DNA of 6,985 nt from Gemmatimonadota bacterium. Lineage in GTDB: Bacteria; Gemmatimonadota; Gemmatimonadetes; Longimicrobiales; RSA9. Positions 1 through 4,637 of this stretch are shown piece by piece. Each line of letters starts with the position of its first letter. Positions within the stretch are counted from its first letter, which is position 1. Under the pieces are notes generated by a model. That model saw nothing but the letters and a program-made list of their open reading frames with translations, did not search any database and was not told where the DNA came from. The DNA is taken from the NCBI GenBank assembly GCA_016207445.1, contig JACQPS010000183.1:1-6985 (forward strand). Direction: 5' to 3'. The position numbers and the translations under genes were made by a program.

Positions 1-492
1 ACGGCGGGGCTGCATTTTACGGTACCGCTGCTGGATACGCTGGCCGCGCGCGGGGTACGACTCGTGCGCCTCGTGCTGCACGTCGGCCTCGGCACGTTCC
101 GCCGGGTCGAGGCAGAGGCTCCGGAGCAGCACGTGATGCACGCCGAGCAGTACACCGTCTCGGACGAGGCCGCCGCCACGCTGAACGAGACGCGCGCGCG
201 CGGCGGGCGCGTCTGGGCGGTGGGCACGACGGTGACGCGCACGCTCGAGACCGTGGCGGACGAGCAGGGCGTGGTGCACGCGGGCGCGGGCTGGACGCGC
301 GTCTTCATCCGGCCGCCGTACCGGTTCCGCGCGGTCGATCGCCTGCTCACGAACTTTCACCTGCCTCGCTCGACCCTGCTCATGCTGGTCGCGGCGTTCG
401 GCGGCTACGAGCTGATCATGCGGGCGTACCGCGAGGCGATCGAGCGGCGGTACCGGTTCTACTCGTATGGCGATGCGATGGTGATGATCTAG
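1..492 (+). CDS. queA: QueA, S-adenosylmethionine:tRNA ribosyltransferase-isomerase (C-terminal 163 residues; 5' end outside window)
   Basis: QueA transfers and isomerises the ribosyl part of SAM onto 7-aminomethyl-7-deazaguanine in tRNA, giving epoxyqueuosine, a cytosolic step of queuosine synthesis. Reading frame 1 is open from the first base to the TAG at 490-492. It carries family landmarks in order: TAGLHFT at fragment residues 1-7, HVGLGTFR at 27-34, HAEQY at 47-51, AVGTT at 73-77, the strongly diagnostic TNFHLPRSTLLMLVAAFGG at 117-135, and the FYSYGDAM ending at 153-160. The full protein is usually about 340-360 residues, so roughly half is present. An in-frame GTG at 64 is internal, because conserved family sequence continues upstream of it. 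The AVGTT segment continues V-T-R where many homologues have S-V-R, a mild variation. tgt lies downstream after a 95-base repeat-filled spacer, the usual queuosine gene pairing. Confidence 0.95.
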   Translation, partial: TAGLHFTVPLLDTLAARGVRLVRLVLHVGLGTFRRVEAEAPEQHVMHAEQYTVSDEAAATLNETRARGGRVWAVGTTVTRTLETVADEQGVVHAGAGWTRVFIRPPYRFRAVDRLLTNFHLPRSTLLMLVAAFGGYELIMRAYREAIERRYRFYSYGDAMVMI

Positions 493-583
493 AGGGGTCA
501 GGGCTCAGGGGTCAGGGGTCAGCTCGTCCTTCGGCACCCGACGCTGACCCCTGACCCCTGGCCCCTGGCCCCTGACCCCTGAG
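493..583. repeat. Heptamer repeat array and its inverted copy: 30-position hairpin between queA and tgt
   Basis: The base after the queA stop begins four 7-base units of the AGGGGTC type (493-520, plus AG). A 21-base spacer (523-543) follows, then five units of the complementary CTGACCC/CTGGCCC type (544-578, plus CTGAG). Positions 493-522 pair with 544-573 with one mismatch (504/562) and two G-T wobbles; 506-522 with 544-560 is 17 pairs without a fault. Inside the spacer CGTC (525-528) can pair with GACG (540-543) around a CTTCGG tetraloop-like core. No T-run follows, so it does not look like an intrinsic terminator. The right arm ends about five bases before the tgt ATG and takes up the ribosome-binding region, so it could affect tgt translation or act as an RNA processing site. 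That role is inferred. Confidence 0.9.
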
Positions 584-587
584 ACGG

Positions 588-1742
588 ATGTTCGAGTTCG
601 AAGTCATCGCGACCGACGGCGCCGCTCGCACGGGCCGCCTGCACCTGCCGCACGGCACGGTGCAGACGCCCGCGTTTATGCCGGTGGGAACGCAGGCCAC
701 GGTGAAGACGCTCACGCCCGAAGAGGTGCAGGGCGTGGGGGCGGAAATCGTGCTCGCGAACACGTACCATCTCTTTCTGCGCCCGGGCGAGGAGGTGGTG
801 CAGGAGTTGGGCGGGCTGCACGCGTTCATGAACTGGCGGCGGCCGATCCTCACGGACTCCGGCGGATTTCAGGTCTTCAGCCTGGCGGCAATCAATGAGG
901 TGCGGGAGGAGGGCGTGCTCTTCCAGAGCCATATCGACGGCTCCCGGCACCTGTTCACGCCCGAGCGAGTGATGGAGATTCAGCGAGCGCTCGGGGCCGA
1001 CGTCGTCATGGCCTTCGATCAGGTGCCGCCTGGTCAGGCGGAGCGGGCGCGCGCGCTGGAGGCGCACGAACGCACGCTGCGCTGGCTGGCCCGCTCGCGC
1101 GAGCGCTTCCAGGCCTTGCAGGCGGAGCCGGACGCTCCGGCGCAGACGCTGCTCCCCATCGTGCAGGGCGGCACGTTTCCGGAGCTGCGGCGGGATGCCG
1201 TGCGCCGCATCGGCGAGCTGGGCGAGTGGCAGGGCATCGCGATCGGCGGGCTCTCGGTCGGTGAGCCGAAGCCGGTGATGTACGAGCTGCTGGAGGTACT
1301 CGAGCCCGAGCTGCCGCGGGCATGGCCCCGCTACCTGATGGGCGTGGGCTACCCGGACGACCTGCTCGAGTCCGTGGCGCGAGGCGTGGACCTGTTCGAC
1401 TGCGTCGCGCCCACGCGCAACGGCCGCAACGGCACCGCGTGGGTCGAGGACGAGGGGCAGATCAATATCCGCTCGATGCGGTACAAGACGGATGCGCGGC
1501 CGGTCGACCCGGCGTGTGACTGCGCCGCCTGCCGCACGTACACGCGCGCCTACCTGCGCCACCTGTTCGTCGCGGGCGAGGTGCTCGGGTTGCGGCTGCT
1601 GTCGCTGCACAACCTCCGCTTCCTGGTGCGGCTGGCGCAGCGGGCGCGCGCCGCGATCCGCGCGGGCCAGTTCGCCGCCTGGAGCGAGGAGTGGCTCGCG
1701 CGCTATCGCGGCGCGCAAGTGCTGGAGGAAGGGAGGGTATGA
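588..1742 (+). CDS. tgt: TGT, queuine/preQ1 tRNA-guanine transglycosylase (384 aa)
   Basis: Bacterial TGT exchanges guanine-34 of GUN-anticodon tRNAs for preQ1 in a TIM-barrel active site. Visible landmarks are TDSGGFQVFSL (89-99; general acid/base Asp90), GGLSVGE (220-226), LFDCVAPTRNGRNG (269-282; Asp271 aligns with the catalytic nucleophile) and the zinc site Cys310, Cys312, Cys315 and His341. The length matches the 370-385 residue family norm. Val224 is at the position that is Val in preQ1-using enzymes and Gly in queuine-using eukaryotic enzymes, which with queA next door supports preQ1 as substrate. The segment that is usually FDEC is FDQV (143-146), an unusual pocket substitution. The ATG at 588 is chosen because MFEFEVIATDG matches the normal family start. 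A purine-rich Shine-Dalgarno is poor because the hairpin arm lies directly upstream. The stop overlaps the yajC start by four bases. Confidence 0.98.
   Translation: MFEFEVIATDGAARTGRLHLPHGTVQTPAFMPVGTQATVKTLTPEEVQGVGAEIVLANTYHLFLRPGEEVVQELGGLHAFMNWRRPILTDSGGFQVFSLAAINEVREEGVLFQSHIDGSRHLFTPERVMEIQRALGADVVMAFDQVPPGQAERARALEAHERTLRWLARSRERFQALQAEPDAPAQTLLPIVQGGTFPELRRDAVRRIGELGEWQGIAIGGLSVGEPKPVMYELLEVLEPELPRAWPRYLMGVGYPDDLLESVARGVDLFDCVAPTRNGRNGTAWVEDEGQINIRSMRYKTDARPVDPACDCAACRTYTRAYLRHLFVAGEVLGLRLLSLHNLRFLVRLAQRARAAIRAGQFAAWSEEWLARYRGAQVLEEGRV
1724..1737 (+). promoter_or_regulatory. Ribosome binding site that fixes the yajC start
   Basis: GGAGGAAGGGAGGG lies inside the last tgt codons. GGAGG at 1724-1728 is ten bases before the ATG at 1739, a workable Shine-Dalgarno distance. 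It supports 1739 over in-frame upstream GTG 1691 and downstream ATG 1766. It is the clearest Shine-Dalgarno in the window; most other starts here appear to rely on coupling to the upstream stop. Confidence 0.75.
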
Positions 1743-2083
1743 TAGTGAATGCGCTTGCGCTGGTCATGGCGCCCCGCGACGGCGGCGGCGCGGGCATCGC
1801 GCTGCTGATCCAGCTGGGAGCGTTTTTCGCGATCTTCTGGTTCCTGTTCATCCGCCCGCAGCGGCAGGCCGCGAAGCGGCACCGGGAGATGCTGGCCGCG
1901 CTCAAGCGCGGCGACGAGGTGATGACCGAAGGCGGCATCATCGGCGAGGTGGTGCACCTGAAGGACGATCGCGTCACCATCCGGTCGGCGGAGAGCACTC
2001 GCCTGGTCGTCGCGCGCCAGAAGATCGCGCGCGTGGTACCGGTCGGGGAGACGGCCGCCGCGCCGCCCAAGCAGAAGTCGTAG
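1739..2083 (+). CDS. yajC: YajC, preprotein translocase accessory subunit (114 aa)
   Basis: YajC is a small inner-membrane protein that associates with SecDF and the SecYEG translocon. The protein has a short N-terminal stretch, a single hydrophobic helix at about residues 20-38 (IALLIQLGAFFAIFWFLFI), then the family signature FIRPQ at 37-41. A cytoplasmic domain follows with KRGDEVMTEGGIIGEVV, very close to the family KxGDxVxTxGGIxGxV motif, and then an Ala/Pro/Lys-rich tail. Length fits the 85-120 residue family. The ATG at 1739 overlaps the tgt TGA (ATGA) and follows a strong Shine-Dalgarno. In many bacteria tgt-yajC leads into secD and secF; here the next gene is def, three bases downstream, so secDF must be elsewhere or absent. 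The family call is firm from the helix-FIRPQ-GGIIG arrangement. Confidence 0.94.
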   Translation: MIVNALALVMAPRDGGGAGIALLIQLGAFFAIFWFLFIRPQRQAAKRHREMLAALKRGDEVMTEGGIIGEVVHLKDDRVTIRSAESTRLVVARQKIARVVPVGETAAAPPKQKS

Positions 2084-2086
2084 CGG

Positions 2087-2590
2087 ATGGCGGCATTGCA
2101 GATTCGACTGCTCGGCGATCCCGCGCTGCGCCGGAAAGCGCAGCCGGTGACAGCCGTGGATGACGAGATCCGGCGCCTCATGGACGATCTGCTCGAGACC
2201 ATGTACGCCGCGGACGGTGTGGGGCTGGCCGCGCCGCAGGTGGGGGTGAGCGGACGCGTGTTCGTGGTGGACCTCCGCGACCCGGCCGTGCCGCCCTTCG
2301 GCCTGGTCAACCCGGTCGTGCTCGAGCAGAGCCAGGAAACGGACCGCGGTGAGGAAGGCTGCCTCAGCATCCCGGGCTTGCGCGAGATCGTGGAGCGGCC
2401 GGCCCGCGTGGTGGTGGAGGGCCTGGACCGTGAGGGGTTGCCCAGGCGCATCGAGGCCGACGGCCTGCTCGCGCGCGTGCTCCAGCACGAGATCGATCAC
2501 CTGGATGGCGTCCTCTTCATCGATCGAGTGAGTCCGCTCAAGCGGCAGATGCTGCTGAAGCGCTGGAGGAAGTTGAAAGTCGAAAGTTGA
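2087..2590 (+). CDS. def: Def, peptide deformylase (167 aa)
   Basis: Peptide deformylase removes the formyl group from the N-terminal Met of new proteins, using a bound Fe2+ or similar metal. All three active-site motifs are intact: GVGLAAPQ at residues 44-51, EGCLS at 90-94 (metal ligand Cys92) and QHEIDHLDG at 133-141 (metal ligands His134 and His138, catalytic Glu135). Length is normal for the family. The ATG at 2087 lies three bases after the yajC stop, and the N-terminus (IRLLGDPALRRKAQPV) aligns with the normal family start. The last six residues, KLKVES, and the TGA are encoded by the first 2-3 units of a 7-base intergenic repeat, so the original C-terminus seems to have been overwritten. 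This tail is beyond the catalytic core and should not affect activity. fmt follows, a classic functional pair. Confidence 0.97.
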   Translation: MAALQIRLLGDPALRRKAQPVTAVDDEIRRLMDDLLETMYAADGVGLAAPQVGVSGRVFVVDLRDPAVPPFGLVNPVVLEQSQETDRGEEGCLSIPGLREIVERPARVVVEGLDREGLPRRIEADGLLARVLQHEIDHLDGVLFIDRVSPLKRQMLLKRWRKLKVES

Positions 2591-2664
2591 AAGTTGAAAG
2601 TCGAAAGTCGAAAGTTTGAGCCTCACGCCGTCCACGTTGAACCTTTGACTTTCGACTTTCAACT
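2571..2664. repeat. AGTYGAA heptamer array and inverted copy: 28-position hairpin spanning the def stop and def-fmt spacer
   Basis: Six tandem 7-base units AGTTGAA or AGTCGAA run from 2571 to 2612, followed by AGTTT. The array begins inside def and supplies its stop codon. Four complementary units (about 2637-2664, best copies TTCGACT and TTCAACT) follow. Positions 2592-2609 pair perfectly with 2647-2664 (18 pairs), and the stem can extend to 2592-2619 with 2637-2664 with one mismatch (2613/2643) and three G-T wobbles. The loop is 17 bases (2620-2636). The AT-rich repeat stands out sharply from its GC-rich surroundings. No T-run follows the stem. The sequence is unrelated to the queA-tgt hairpin but the plan is the same. 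Confidence 0.92.
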
Positions 2665-2685
2665 GAGGCGCTCTCGACAGATAGC

Positions 2686-3630
2686 ATGCGCATTCTCTTC
2701 TGGGGCACGCCCGACTTCGCGCTGCCGTCGCTGCGGGCGCTGCTGGGCGAGGGTCACGACGTCGTGGGCGTGGTGACCCGGCCGGACCGCCGCGCGGGCC
2801 GGGGCCGCGCCGTGCGAGCGTCCCCGGTCAAGGAGTGCGCGGAGTCGGAGCACCTGCCGGTCCTCCAACCCGAACGCGCGCGCGGCGCGGATTTCCTGAC
2901 GCACCTGCGGGCGCTCGAGCCGGAGCTGTCGGTGGTCGTGGCGTATGGTCAGATCCTGCGGCCGGAGGTGCTGGCGCTGCCGCCGCGCGGCTCGCTCAAC
3001 GTGCACGCCTCGCTCTTGCCGGAGCTGCGCGGTGCGGCGCCGATCAACTGGGCGATCATCCGCGGGCACGCCGAGACCGGCATCACGGTGATGCGCATGG
3101 TCGCGCGGATGGATGCGGGCCCGATCCTGTTGCAGGTGAGCGAGCCGATCGGCGAGGACGAGACGGCGAGCGACCTTTCGGCCCGTCTCAGCGAGATCGG
3201 GGCGGAGGCGCTGATCGAGACGCTCACCCTGCTGGAAGAGGGCGGGCTCTCGGAGCGGGAGCAGGACGAGTCGCGCGTCACCTTCGCGCCGCGGCTGGAG
3301 CGCAAGGACGCGCGCATCGACTGGAATCTGGACGCCGAAAGCGTGGCCCGCTGGATGCGCGGGCTGGATGAGGCGCCGGGCGCCTGGACGCTCCTCGACC
3401 GGACCGAGGTGAAGCTCTTTCGCCCGCTCGCGCTCCCGCAGCTGCCCGCGACCGCGGAGCCGGGGACCGTGCTGGGGGCGAGCGCTCACGACCCGAGCGC
3501 GGGCGTGCTGGTCGCCTGCGGCGCGGGCGCCGTGCACGTCCGGGAGGTGAAGCCGGCCGGCAAGCGGCGCATGACGGCGGCCGAGTGGGTTCGGGGGCGC
3601 GGCGTGCGTTCCGGTGACCGGCTAGGATGA
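2686..3630 (+). CDS. fmt: Fmt, methionyl-tRNA formyltransferase (314 aa)
   Basis: Fmt transfers a formyl group from 10-formyltetrahydrofolate to the amino group of Met on initiator tRNA in the cytosol. The N-terminal Rossmann-like formyltransferase domain (about 1-205) starts MRILFWGTPDFALPSL. It contains the tRNA-contacting basic loop RRAGRGRAVRASPVK (35-49) and the catalytic stretch NVHASLLPELRGAAPI (105-120), in which Asn105 and His107 align with the active-site Asn and His; Asp143 in RMDAGPIL aligns with the third catalytic residue. The C-terminal oligonucleotide-binding domain covers about 207-310. Length is typical. ATG 2686 is chosen because the family starts at this strand; no strong Shine-Dalgarno is visible in the 21 bases after the hairpin. 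The TGA overlaps the thiE ATG (3627-3630). Pairs functionally with def upstream. Confidence 0.97.
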   Translation: MRILFWGTPDFALPSLRALLGEGHDVVGVVTRPDRRAGRGRAVRASPVKECAESEHLPVLQPERARGADFLTHLRALEPELSVVVAYGQILRPEVLALPPRGSLNVHASLLPELRGAAPINWAIIRGHAETGITVMRMVARMDAGPILLQVSEPIGEDETASDLSARLSEIGAEALIETLTLLEEGGLSEREQDESRVTFAPRLERKDARIDWNLDAESVARWMRGLDEAPGAWTLLDRTEVKLFRPLALPQLPATAEPGTVLGASAHDPSAGVLVACGAGAVHVREVKPAGKRRMTAAEWVRGRGVRSGDRLG

Positions 3631-4340
3631 ACTTCTCCGCGCCTCCGCGTCTCGGCGTGCCGCGGCTCCATCTGGTGACGGACGACGCCGTCCTGCGCAC
3701 GTCCGGCTTCCGCGAGCTGGGCGCGCGGGTGCTGAGCGCGCACAGCGCAGCGCTCGCACTTCAGCTGCGCGGACACGGCCTTGCCGGACGGGAGCTGTTC
3801 GAGCTGGCCGAGGCCCTGGTGCCGGTCGCGCGCGCCAGTGGCGCCTGGCTGCTCGTGAACGATCGCGTGGACGTGGCCAGGTGCGCGGGCGTGCGCGCCG
3901 TGCAGCTCGGTCGGCGATCGCTGCCGATCGCCGCCGCGCGCGGGCTGCTCGGACCGGACGTGCGCATCGGCTACTCTGCGCACGACGCAGCGGAAGCCCG
4001 GCAGGCGCAGGACGACGGCGTCGACTTCGTGCTGCTGGGGGCGATCTACCCCTCGGCCTCCCACCCGGACCGGCCGCCGGCCGGCGTGGAGCTGCTGCGG
4101 CGCACCGCGGCGGCCGTGGCCGTGCCCGTGATCGCGATCGGCGGCATCACGCCGGAGCGGGTGGCGGAGCTGGTCGGAGCCGGCGCCCATGGCGTTGCGG
4201 TGCTCGGCGGCGTCTGGCGCGCGGCCGACCCGCTGGCCGCAGCGGCGGGCTACGTCGCCGCGCTCGAGGCCGCGGCCGGTCCCATGGCCGCGCCGGCGGG
4301 GTATAATGCGAGGTCCGGGCAGCATCTGGAACGAACATGA
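3627..4340 (+). CDS. thiE: ThiE/TenI-family TIM-barrel protein: thiamine phosphate synthase or thiazole tautomerase (237 aa)
   Basis: ThiE joins the thiazole and pyrimidine phosphates; its relative TenI aromatises the thiazole made by ThiG. The fold is clear: LHLVTDD (14-20, strand 1), LQLRGHG (45-51), LLVNDRVDVA (75-84), AVQLGRRSLP (91-100), IGYSAHDAAEA (114-124), GAIYPSASH (138-146), AIGGIT (170-175) and GVAVLGGV (189-196). Against classical ThiE, Arg48, Asn78, Asp79 and Ser117 are kept, but the QxREK lysine is His50 and the TxTK lysine is His146. The HxGQ stretch is QLGR, closer to the VQL of Bacillus TenI. TenI also neighbours thiS-thiG in Bacillus, so a tautomerase role is plausible. Start ATG 3627 overlaps the fmt stop. 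Residues 4-11 come from an 8-base repeat, so GTG 3657 is a possible alternative start. The last 15-20 residues are unconserved. Confidence 0.82.
   Translation: MNFSAPPRLGVPRLHLVTDDAVLRTSGFRELGARVLSAHSAALALQLRGHGLAGRELFELAEALVPVARASGAWLLVNDRVDVARCAGVRAVQLGRRSLPIAAARGLLGPDVRIGYSAHDAAEARQAQDDGVDFVLLGAIYPSASHPDRPPAGVELLRRTAAAVAVPVIAIGGITPERVAELVGAGAHGVAVLGGVWRAADPLAAAAGYVAALEAAAGPMAAPAGYNARSGQHLERT
3635..3659. repeat. Octamer repeat fragment (CTCCGCGN x3) embedded in the start of thiE
   Basis: Three 8-base units, CTCCGCGC (3635-3642), CTCCGCGT (3643-3650) and CTCGGCGT (3651-3658), lie just after the thiE ATG. The 25 bases 3635-3659 match 4596-4620 in the thiS-thiG spacer at 22 positions. Because 3 x 8 is divisible by three, the copy keeps the frame and encodes thiE residues of the SAPPRLGV type. 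It has no adjacent inverted partner here. Confidence 0.75.
4302..4307 (+). promoter_or_regulatory. Candidate -10 box (TATAAT) upstream of thiS
   Basis: A perfect TATAAT lies in the very GC-rich end of thiE, 29 bases before the thiS ATG, which would give a leader of about 20-25 bases. No -35 resembling TTGACA is present 16-18 bases upstream, and no TG extension precedes it. It may therefore be a weak internal promoter for thiS-thiG or just coding sequence (GYNA). Confidence 0.25.
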
Positions 4341-4558
4341 GCACGATCGCCGAGACCATCGAGATCCGGCTGAACGGCGATGCGAAGCGTATCGCGGCCG
4401 GCCTGACCGTGGCCGCGTTGCTGCGCGAGCTGGGGCTGGAGCCGCAGCTGGTCGTGGTCGAGCACAACCGCGAGATCCTGGAGCGGTCGCGCTACGATGC
4501 CACGCCCGTGCGCGCGGGCGACGTGCTCGAGCTCGTGCATTTCGTGGGCGGAGGCTGA
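4337..4558 (+). CDS. thiS: ThiS, thiamine sulfur-carrier protein (73 aa)
   Basis: ThiS is a ubiquitin-like carrier whose C-terminal glycine is adenylated by ThiF, converted to a thiocarboxylate and used by ThiG as sulfur donor for the thiazole ring. The protein has the small beta-grasp pattern: IRLNGDAKRI (10-19), TVAALLRELGL (24-34), LVVVEHNREIL (38-48), the Arg/Asp-rich turn, then GDVLELVHFVGGG (61-73) with the exposed Gly-Gly terminus required for function. Length is a little above the 65-70 typical. The ATG overlaps the thiE TGA by four bases, so translation is likely coupled. The TGA is also the edge of the hairpin arm that fills the gap to thiG. No thiF, thiO or thiH lies in the window, so the activating and glycine- or tyrosine-derived steps must be encoded elsewhere. 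Confidence 0.94.
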   Translation: MSTIAETIEIRLNGDAKRIAAGLTVAALLRELGLEPQLVVVEHNREILERSRYDATPVRAGDVLELVHFVGGG

Positions 4559-4623
4559 TCACGCGGAGACGCAGAGCCGCGTAGCCGCGCGACTCCTCTG
4601 CGCCTCCGCGGCTCCGCGTGATC
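4557..4623. repeat. Octamer repeat and inverted copy: hairpin between thiS and thiG
   Basis: Starting within the thiS TGA, GATCACGCGGAG (4557-4568) is perfectly complementary to CTCCGCGTGATC (4612-4623). Inside it, CGCAGAG (4570-4576) pairs with CTCTGCG (4596-4602). The right arm holds three 8-base units (CTCTGCGC, CTCCGCGG, CTCCGCGT; 4596-4619) against two on the left, so one extra unit bulges out. No T-run follows. The right arm is the sister of the repeat at the start of thiE. Confidence 0.85.
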
Positions 4624-4626
4624 GCC

Positions 4627-4633
4627 AGAGAGG
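4627..4633 (+). promoter_or_regulatory. Ribosome binding site of thiG
   Basis: AGAGAGG ends four bases before the ATG at 4638, just outside the hairpin, leaving it accessible. It supports 4638 over an in-frame ATG at 4497 that lies inside thiS and would add 47 residues unlike any ThiG. Confidence 0.65.
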
Positions 4634-4637
4634 TCGA

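Noticed and set aside
64..492. queA as a short gene starting at GTG 64
   Set aside because: The frame is open to base 1 and encodes the conserved TAGLHFT segment, so the gene continues upstream of the window.
493..587. Intrinsic terminators at the hairpins in 493-587, 2571-2664 and 4557-4623
   Set aside because: None of the stems is followed by a T-run on the plus strand, and the genes on both sides appear to belong to one transcription unit.
588..606. tgt start ATGTTCGAGTTCGAAGTC resembling the 14-base unit after rsmB
   Set aside because: The similarity needs a gap and a mismatch, and MFEFEVIATDG is a normal TGT N-terminus, so chance is the simpler view.
519..1718. Long minus-strand open frames opposite tgt, fmt, thiG and rsmB (for example 519-1718, 1703-2662, 2659-3537, 5177-6562)
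   Set aside because: They lie entirely opposite genes with complete family motifs, and their translations are Arg/Ala/Pro-rich without recognisable domains, as expected of GC-rich antisense frames.
1691..1738. Extended yajC start at GTG 1691
   Set aside because: It adds 16 Arg/Gly-rich residues from inside tgt; ATG 1739 has a strong Shine-Dalgarno and the usual ATGA overlap.
2594..2776. Small plus-strand frame 2594-2776 (MKVESRKFE...)
   Set aside because: It is made by the repeat hairpin and then the wrong frame of fmt.
3540..3660. TPP riboswitch (thi box) before the thiamine genes
   Set aside because: thiE overlaps fmt, no CTGAGA plus AATGCCAGCG-type core is seen upstream of thiE, thiS or thiG, and the gaps are explained by repeats.
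4497..4637. Extended thiG start at ATG 4497
   Set aside because: It would overlap thiS and run through the repeat hairpin, with 47 residues unlike ThiG; ATG 4638 has its own AGAGAGG.
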